17,871 bases of DNA from CBDTTW01 sp965363675 (lineage in GTDB: Bacteria; Bacteroidota; Rhodothermia; Rhodothermales; DASSAV01). Location: NCBI GenBank assembly GCA_965363675.1, contig CBDTTW010000048.1, positions 1 through 17,871 on the forward strand, read 5' to 3'. The notes under the pieces are model-generated. The model saw nothing but the letters and a program-made list of their open reading frames with translations, was not told the origin of the DNA and made no database searches. Shown in pieces: positions 13,209 through 17,871 of this stretch. The position numbers and the translations under genes are program-made. Position 1 is the stretch's first letter, and each line of letters begins with the position of its first letter.

Positions 13209-13856
13209 ATGCAAACCGTGTGGTTCGTTCGCCACGGCAACCGCGAGGACTTCGTCGATCCGGAGTACCGCCACACCTCCGACCGCCCCTTCGACCCGCC
13301 GCTCTCGGCCGATGGGCTCGCGCAGGCGCGCAGCACCGGGCGGCGGCTCGCCGGCGAAGGCATCGCGCGCATCTACGCCTCACCGTTTCTGCGCACCGTG
13401 CAGACGGCCAATGAGATCGCCGCCGAGCTGGACCTGACGATCCGGCTGGAGCCCGGCCTGTCGGAGTGGTACAACCCGCACTGGTTTCCGGAACGCCCCG
13501 AGTTGCTGCCCCCGGACGTGCTGCGCCGCTTTTACCCGCGCGTCGAGGCGGGCCTGGAGTCGGACGTGGCGCCGCCGTTCCCGGAGACCGAGCAGCAGGT
13601 GCTCGGGCGCTCCGCCGAAACGGCCGAGCGCCTGGCCCGCGCCGCCCAAGCGCCGATTCTGCTCGTCGGGCACGGCATCTCGGTGGGCGGCGGCGTGCTC
13701 GGGCTCATGAAAACGCTCGACTCGGTGGACTGCCGCCTGTGCGGGCTGTTCAAGCTGAGTCGCAACGGCGGGGCCGACTGGCGCCTCGAACTCAACGGCT
13801 GCGCCCGGCATGCCGGCGAGGCGCACCACTCCTGCACCATCTACAACCGTTTCTGA
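13209..13856 (+). CDS. Histidine phosphatase (phosphoglycerate mutase-like) family protein
   Basis: A 215-aa member of the histidine phosphatase superfamily. R8-H9-G10 in FVRHGN carries the phosphorylated histidine. SPFLRTVQTA (58-67) supplies R62, E86 in LSEWYNP is a likely proton donor, and H155 in LLVGHGIS is the second catalytic histidine. The insertion EDFVDPEYRHTSDRPFDPPL (13-32) resembles eukaryotic-type and UBASH3-like branches more than the classical cofactor-dependent glycolytic mutase, and the glycolytic substrate motifs are absent. I therefore call it a phosphatase of unknown substrate. Its position between a sigma gene and a phosphofructokinase does not settle its role. The ATG at 13209 is preceded by CCT and begins the conserved first strand. 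Confidence 0.88.
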   Translation: MQTVWFVRHGNREDFVDPEYRHTSDRPFDPPLSADGLAQARSTGRRLAGEGIARIYASPFLRTVQTANEIAAELDLTIRLEPGLSEWYNPHWFPERPELLPPDVLRRFYPRVEAGLESDVAPPFPETEQQVLGRSAETAERLARAAQAPILLVGHGISVGGGVLGLMKTLDSVDCRLCGLFKLSRNGGADWRLELNGCARHAGEAHHSCTIYNRF

Positions 13857-13860
13857 GGCG

Positions 13861-13891
13861 CGCCCCGGCGGCTTGCAGGCGCGCCGGGGCG
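13861..13891. terminator. Bidirectional hairpin between the convergent histidine phosphatase and ATP-PFK genes
   Basis: CGCCCCGGC (13861-13869) and GCCGGGGCG (13883-13891) are perfect 9-base arms with a 13-base loop, filling the 42-base gap between two convergent stop codons. It can fold on either strand, and no T-run is present. Confidence 0.55.
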
Positions 13892-13898
13892 GCGCGGG

Positions 13899-16154
13899 TT
13901 ACTTCTCGGCGGCGATCTCCGAGGTTTTCGGAGCCGACTGCGCCATGACGCGGGCAATCGGGCGCAGTTCGAGCCACCACTGCTCCTTGGGGCGCTTGAA
14001 CTCGGCGTCCACCATGCGGGGGAACTGCTCCAGGTCGTTGAACCGGATGCGGCCGCGCTCCAGCCCGGTGAACGCCCCGACGGTTTCACCGGCAAGCGCC
14101 TTCTCGATCAGGAAGTCGATGCACTTCGAGGCGAGGCGGGTGGCCTGGATGCGGTCGAAGGGGGTGGGGCTGCCGCCCTGCTGCATGTGCCCGAGGATGG
14201 CCTGGCGCACCCCGAAGAGCCCGGCGCCTTCCTCCTCAAACAAAGCCGACATGAAGCTGGTCGTATAGATCGGGTTGGCGTACTCGTTCCGGATCACCAG
14301 CCCGAGGCGCTTGCCCTGCTCGAAGTCCAGGATCATGTTCTGCACGTCGATCTGGAGGTCGTTGAGCGTCACGCCCTCCTCGTGCATGTACACGCGCTCG
14401 GCGCCGGTCGCCATGCCGCTCATGAGCGCCAGGTAGCCGCAGTAGCGGCCCATCACCTCCACGACGAAGGCGCGGTGCGAGGCCACCGCCGACTGCTTGA
14501 TCTTGTCGACGACCTGGACGATGTTGTTGAGGGCCGTGTCCGCGCCGATGCTGAACTCGGAGCCGGGCAGGTTGTTGTTGATGCTCGCCGGCAGGCACAC
14601 CACCGGGATGTTGAAGGCCGGGTAGCGGTCGCGGTTGGTGTAGAGCTGATAGGCCGCTTCGTAGCCGGCCCAGCCGCCGATGATGAGCAGCGCTTCGATG
14701 CCGGCGCTCTCCAGGTTGCGGGCAATCGTGTAGAGGTCGCTGCCGGTGGGCACCTTGCGGTTGGTGCCCAGTTCGGAGCCGCCGAGCCACGCCCAATCCT
14801 CGACCTCCATCCAGGTCATCTCGTGGATCTCGTCGTTGATGAGGCCCGCAAAGCCGTTCTCGATGCCGAGCACGACGTGCCCCTTATCCATCCCCAGGCG
14901 CACGGCGGCGCGGGTGGCGGTGTTCATGCCGGGGGCGGGGCCGGAGGCGTTGAGCACCCCGATGCGCAGGCGGCGCTGGCCCTGCTGCGGCGGGTGCGGG
15001 AGGGCCTGGCTGAGCGTGTGGAACGTGCGGAAGTTTTCGAGGAAGTTGGGGCCGCGCAAAGCGCACGCCCGCGCAAAGTCCTGGGCGCTGATGGCGTCGG
15101 CGACGCTGTGCGTCAGGCGGACGCACTCCATGAGCGGCTCCGTGTTGACGCGGTTCTCGCGCATGCCGATCACCTGCGGCTCGGAATCGCCCGAGGCCGC
15201 CAGCACGTTTTCGACGGCCGCATGGCCGAGCACGGTGCTCATGTAGCGGTCGAAGGCGCTCGGGGCGCCGCCGCGCTGCACGTGCCCGAGGATCGTCACA
15301 CGGGTATCCTGGCCCAGGCGGGTCTCCAGCACGTCCTTGATGTGGGCGCTCGTGATGGCGTTGCCGAAGCGGTCGCGGGCCCCCTCGGCTACGATGACCA
15401 TGGTGTTGCGCCGCCCGGCCTCGCGCGCCGCCTTGATGAGCTGGCACATCTCGTCCTCCCAGCTATCCGACTCCGGGGGGTTCTCGGGGATGACGACCCA
15501 GTCGGCGCCCGTCGCAATGGCGCTCATGAGCGCCAGGTAACCGCAGTTGCGCCCCATCACCTCCACGACGAACGTGCGCTGGTGGCTCGCGGCCGTGCTC
15601 GCAATGGCGTCGATGGCGTCGGTGATGCGGTTCAGCGCGGTGTCGGCCCCGATGGTCATGTCGGTGCCGAACATGTCGTTGTCGATGGAGCCGACCAGGC
15701 CCGCAATCGTGAGCGCCGGATGCCGCGCCGCGACCTCGGCCGTGACGGCGCCCGTGGCGACGAGTTCGGCGACCAGCTCGGGCCACTCCTCCCGGAACTG
15801 CGTCGCGCCGGTAAGGCTGCCGTCGCCGCCGATGACCACGAGCGTGTCGATGCCGTGGGTGAGCAGGTTGGCCGCCGCCTGCACCCGGCCCTCGCGGGCG
15901 CGGAAGTCCTTGCTGCGCGCCGTGCCGATCACGGTGCCGCCCCGGTGCAAGATGCCGCTGACCGAATCCCAATCCATCCGGATGATGCCGCCGGCGCCCT
16001 CCTCGACCATGCCCCGGTAGCCTTCCTTGATGGCGTACACGGTGAGGCCCTTGTTCAGCGCGCTGCGCACGACGGATCGCACCGCCGCGTTCATGCCGGG
16101 CGCATCGCCGCCGCTGGTGAGCACGCCGATGCACTTCGTTTCCTGTATAGACAT
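13899..16154 (-). CDS. Eukaryotic-type tandem 6-phosphofructokinase, ATP-dependent, with degenerate C-terminal half
   Basis: A 751-aa protein made of two PFK domains in tandem, the layout of fungal and animal PFK-1 (about 780 aa). Typical bacterial PfkA is a single domain of about 320 aa. The N-half (about 7-385) is catalytic: TSGGDAPGMNAA (13-24), GGDGS (109-113, with the glycine after Asp that marks ATP use), GSIDND (155-160) with catalytic D158, VMGRNCGYLA (199-208) and GHVQRGGAPSAFDR. The C-half (about 396-735) keeps the fold (NASGPAPGMNTATRAAV, VMGRYCGYLA, GHMQQGGSPTPFDR) but has GGWAG (493-497) for GGDGS and ASINNN (523-528) for TIDND. The catalytic aspartate is thus N526, as in the regulatory half of eukaryotic PFK. 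It phosphorylates fructose-6-phosphate to the 1,6-bisphosphate in glycolysis. It is divergent from the PPi-PFK gene. Confidence 0.93.
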   Translation of the reverse strand: MSIQETKCIGVLTSGGDAPGMNAAVRSVVRSALNKGLTVYAIKEGYRGMVEEGAGGIIRMDWDSVSGILHRGGTVIGTARSKDFRAREGRVQAAANLLTHGIDTLVVIGGDGSLTGATQFREEWPELVAELVATGAVTAEVAARHPALTIAGLVGSIDNDMFGTDMTIGADTALNRITDAIDAIASTAASHQRTFVVEVMGRNCGYLALMSAIATGADWVVIPENPPESDSWEDEMCQLIKAAREAGRRNTMVIVAEGARDRFGNAITSAHIKDVLETRLGQDTRVTILGHVQRGGAPSAFDRYMSTVLGHAAVENVLAASGDSEPQVIGMRENRVNTEPLMECVRLTHSVADAISAQDFARACALRGPNFLENFRTFHTLSQALPHPPQQGQRRLRIGVLNASGPAPGMNTATRAAVRLGMDKGHVVLGIENGFAGLINDEIHEMTWMEVEDWAWLGGSELGTNRKVPTGSDLYTIARNLESAGIEALLIIGGWAGYEAAYQLYTNRDRYPAFNIPVVCLPASINNNLPGSEFSIGADTALNNIVQVVDKIKQSAVASHRAFVVEVMGRYCGYLALMSGMATGAERVYMHEEGVTLNDLQIDVQNMILDFEQGKRLGLVIRNEYANPIYTTSFMSALFEEEGAGLFGVRQAILGHMQQGGSPTPFDRIQATRLASKCIDFLIEKALAGETVGAFTGLERGRIRFNDLEQFPRMVDAEFKRPKEQWWLELRPIARVMAQSAPKTSEIAAEK

Positions 16155-16193
16155 AGTAGCTGTAGACTTATGAAGGCGTTTCCGACGGACCGC

Positions 16194-16221
16194 CTAAAAT
16201 AGCCTGTTTTTGTAAAATCAA
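16194..16221 (-). promoter_or_regulatory. Candidate promoter of the tandem PFK gene
   Basis: On the minus strand TTG (16221-16219), a 17-base spacer and TATTTTAG (16201-16194) resemble a -33/-7 pair, the second being close to TAnnTTTG. The surrounding 40 bases are strikingly AT-rich for this genome. The leader would be about 35 bases. Confidence 0.4.
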
Positions 16222-16386
16222 TTGTCGAATTTTGCTCGGAGCCGCCCGCCGCGCGCCCCGGCGCACGATTTTTCAATTCGGTATTAATAGCGCACGCCGG
16301 ACGGTTTCGCGCTTGTGAAGCCGGCTTTTTTTGCAGTGATTGGGGCTGTTTCGGTCGGTCTCTTTCCGGAAGCGCTTCGCGGTTGC

Positions 16387-16395
16387 GTACCTTGC
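16387..16395 (+). promoter_or_regulatory. Candidate -7 element for the PPi-PFK gene (GTACCTTGC)
   Basis: GTACCTTGC contains TAnnTTG and lies 34 bases before the PPi-PFK ATG, in the same relative place as the similar motifs before the GH10 and hydrolase genes. TTTC at 16363-16366 is a weak -33 candidate. Confidence 0.35.
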
Positions 16396-16429
16396 TTCCG
16401 ATCCTCGCAGTAGAACCCACACATCCATC

Positions 16430-17871
16430 ATGGCAACAGCACCCAAGAAACTCGCAATTCTCGTGGGCGGCGGTCCGGCGCCCGGCATCAACAGCGTCAT
16501 CAGCGCCGCCACCATCGCCGCCATTCAGGAGGGCGTCGAGGTGGTCGGCGTGCACGACGGCTTCAAATACATCATGCGTGGGGACGTGCTGCACGTCGAG
16601 CCGCTCACCATCGAGAAGGTCAGCCGCATCCACTTCCTCGGCGGCTCCTACATCGGCATCGCGCGGGACAACCCGACGCTCAACGAGAAGCACCTGGAGA
16701 ACACGGTCACCTCGCTGCTGCGCCTCAACGTGGACAAGCTCATCACCATCGGCGGCGACGACACGGCTTACAGCGCCATGAAGGTGGACGAGATGGCCGG
16801 CGGCCGCATCCGCGTGGTGCATGTGCCGAAAACCATTGACAACGACCTCGATCTGCCGCAGGGCATCCCGACGTTCGGCTACAACACGGCCCGCCACATC
16901 GGCGTCGAGATCGTCAAGAGCCTCATGGTCGATGCGCAAACGACCTCGCGCTGGTACTTCGTCGTCGCGATGGGCCGCAAGGCGGGGCACCTCGCGCTCG
17001 GCATCGGCAAGGCCGCCGGGGCCACGCTGACGCTCGTGCCGGAGGAATTTCCCGAGGAGATCATCAACCTCTCGCACGTTGTCGACATCCTGGTCGGGGC
17101 CATCATCAAGCGCCTCAGCTACGGGCGCACCGACGGCGTAGCGATTCTGGCGGAGGGCCTGCTCGAACGCCTCAACCCGAAGGACCTCGAAATCCTGGAG
17201 AGCGTCGAGCGCGACGCCCACGGCAACATCCGCCTGGCCGAGGTCAGCTTCGGCGAGATCGTCAAGTACAACGTCAACGAGCGCCTCAAGAAGTTCGGCA
17301 TCAAGGCGACCATCGTGCAGAAGAACATCGGCTACGAGCTGCGCTGCGCCGACCCGATTCCGTTCGACATGGAGTACACGCGCGACCTGGGCTACTGCGC
17401 CTCACGCTTCCTGATGGACGGCGGCAGCGGGGCCATGGTCTCGATGCAGAACAGCCAGTTCGTGCCGATGTACTTCCGCGAGATCTTCGACCCCAAGACG
17501 GGCCGCACGCGCATCCGCATGGCCGACATCACGTCGGAGTACTTCCGCATTGCGCGCGCCTACATGCTGCGCCTGGGCATCGACGACTTCGAGGACCCGC
17601 ACGCCCTGGCGAAGTACGCCGCTACGGCCGGCATCGGGCTGGACGAGTTCAGCAACCAGTTCCACTACATCGTGGAGCAGGACCTGTTCTACAACCCCCG
17701 CCGCCAGAAGATGACGCGCGTGCAAGCTCCCGAGGCGCCGCAATACGCCCCCACGAGCAACCCGGCCGCTGCGGCGGCCCCCGCCGCCGAGCCGAAGGCC
17801 CCCGCCGAGTCCAACGGCAAGTCGGAGCCGGCTCTGAGCGGCGAGGAGAAGAAGCCGGGCAAGGCGAAGTA
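16430..17871 (+). CDS. Pyrophosphate-dependent phosphofructokinase (PPi:fructose-6-phosphate 1-phosphotransferase), stop codon cut by the window end
   Basis: 480 codons are followed by TA at the window end, so only the last base of a TAA or TAG stop is missing. The enzyme phosphorylates fructose-6-phosphate reversibly with pyrophosphate. Two diagnostic sites support PPi rather than ATP: GGDD (108-111), where D111 replaces the glycine of ATP enzymes, and PKTIDNDL (133-140) with K134 and catalytic D137. GGGPAPGIN (13-21), VAMGRKAGHLALG (179-191) and GYELRCADPIPFD (301-313) are other family landmarks. The catalytic domain ends near residue 430. The remaining 50 residues are an Ala/Pro/Lys/Glu-rich tail that looks disordered. 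The ATG at 16430 starts the first strand (KKLAILVGGGPAPG). It is divergent from an ATP-type tandem PFK. Confidence 0.93.
   Translation, partial: MATAPKKLAILVGGGPAPGINSVISAATIAAIQEGVEVVGVHDGFKYIMRGDVLHVEPLTIEKVSRIHFLGGSYIGIARDNPTLNEKHLENTVTSLLRLNVDKLITIGGDDTAYSAMKVDEMAGGRIRVVHVPKTIDNDLDLPQGIPTFGYNTARHIGVEIVKSLMVDAQTTSRWYFVVAMGRKAGHLALGIGKAAGATLTLVPEEFPEEIINLSHVVDILVGAIIKRLSYGRTDGVAILAEGLLERLNPKDLEILESVERDAHGNIRLAEVSFGEIVKYNVNERLKKFGIKATIVQKNIGYELRCADPIPFDMEYTRDLGYCASRFLMDGGSGAMVSMQNSQFVPMYFREIFDPKTGRTRIRMADITSEYFRIARAYMLRLGIDDFEDPHALAKYAATAGIGLDEFSNQFHYIVEQDLFYNPRRQKMTRVQAPEAPQYAPTSNPAAAAAPAAEPKAPAESNGKSEPALSGEEKKPGKAK

Larger units (their letters stand above)
16155..16429. promoter_or_regulatory. 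275-bp divergent intergenic region between the two PFK genes
   Basis: The left side is AT-rich and carries the tandem PFK promoter candidate. The centre (16241-16262) is GC-rich, followed by another AT-rich stretch around 16269-16290 and a T7 run at 16326-16332. On the right, the palindrome TTCCGGAA (16364-16371) precedes the promoter-like GTACCTTGC (16387-16395). No ORF with coding character is visible. The arrangement allows coordinated or opposing control of the two enzymes. Confidence 0.5.

Noticed and set aside
13209..13856. A glycolytic phosphoglycerate mutase acting in the same pathway as the PFKs
   Set aside because: The histidine phosphatase core is present, but the sequence does not show the characteristic mutase substrate-loop residues; a general phosphatase is safer.
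13899..16154. Two adjacent PFK genes fused by a sequencing or assembly error
   Set aside because: The linker is in frame and continuous, and the C-half lacks catalytic residues exactly as expected of a eukaryotic-type tandem protein.
14187..16202. A 671-codon plus-strand frame opposite the tandem PFK gene
   Set aside because: Low-complexity His/Asp/Val/Ala composition and no motif; a mirror of the PFK codon bias.
16321..16334. The T7 run (16326-16332) as part of an intrinsic terminator
   Set aside because: It lies between divergent promoters, and only the short GCCGGC palindrome (16319-16324) precedes it; I could not find a stable stem ending there.

Overview
The window is G+C-rich (roughly 70% by eye), densely packed bacterial chromosome. 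It holds 15 protein genes, two of them cut by the window edges. I see no rRNA, tRNA, CRISPR array, insertion sequence or phage gene. Shine-Dalgarno sequences are mostly absent, several promoters resemble the Bacteroidota -7 element (TAnnTTTG and close variants), and the gene set includes a plant/cyanobacterial-like GlgC, a eukaryotic-type tandem phosphofructokinase, an SSS symporter and a GH10 lipoprotein. This combination suggests a high-G+C Rhodothermota/Bacteroidota-lineage organism, for example near Rhodothermus, Salinibacter or Rubricoccus. The taxonomic call is inference.

Left part (1-4165): a radical SAM protein of the putative DNA modification/repair family runs off the left edge. It is divergent from pabB-pabC, which make p-aminobenzoate for folate. 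A GH10 xylanase lipoprotein and a small FmdB-type zinc-ribbon protein follow.

Middle (4173-10901): on the minus strand an SSS-family symporter and an RluA-type pseudouridine synthase form a likely operon. A cytochrome P450 diverges from the symporter across overlapping promoters. Next come a two-domain secreted alpha/beta hydrolase, whose second domain has lost its catalytic serine, and a Tat-exported aldo/keto reductase.

Right part (10912-17871): glgC (ADP-glucose pyrophosphorylase, minus strand) faces away from an ECF sigma factor across a 269-bp region rich in inverted and direct repeats. After the sigma gene come two hairpins, a histidine phosphatase, and a divergent pair of phosphofructokinases. 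One is a 751-aa eukaryotic-type ATP-PFK with a degenerate C-terminal half. The other is a PPi-dependent PFK that loses only the last base of its stop codon to the window edge.

The right part is the most coherent biologically. GlgC releases pyrophosphate when it commits glucose-1-phosphate to glycogen, the PPi-PFK can spend pyrophosphate in glycolysis, and the ATP-PFK beside it looks built for allosteric control. The window also shows a repeated CCT-ATG start context (5 of 15 genes) and a repeated GTA(G/C)(C/T)TTG promoter-like motif.
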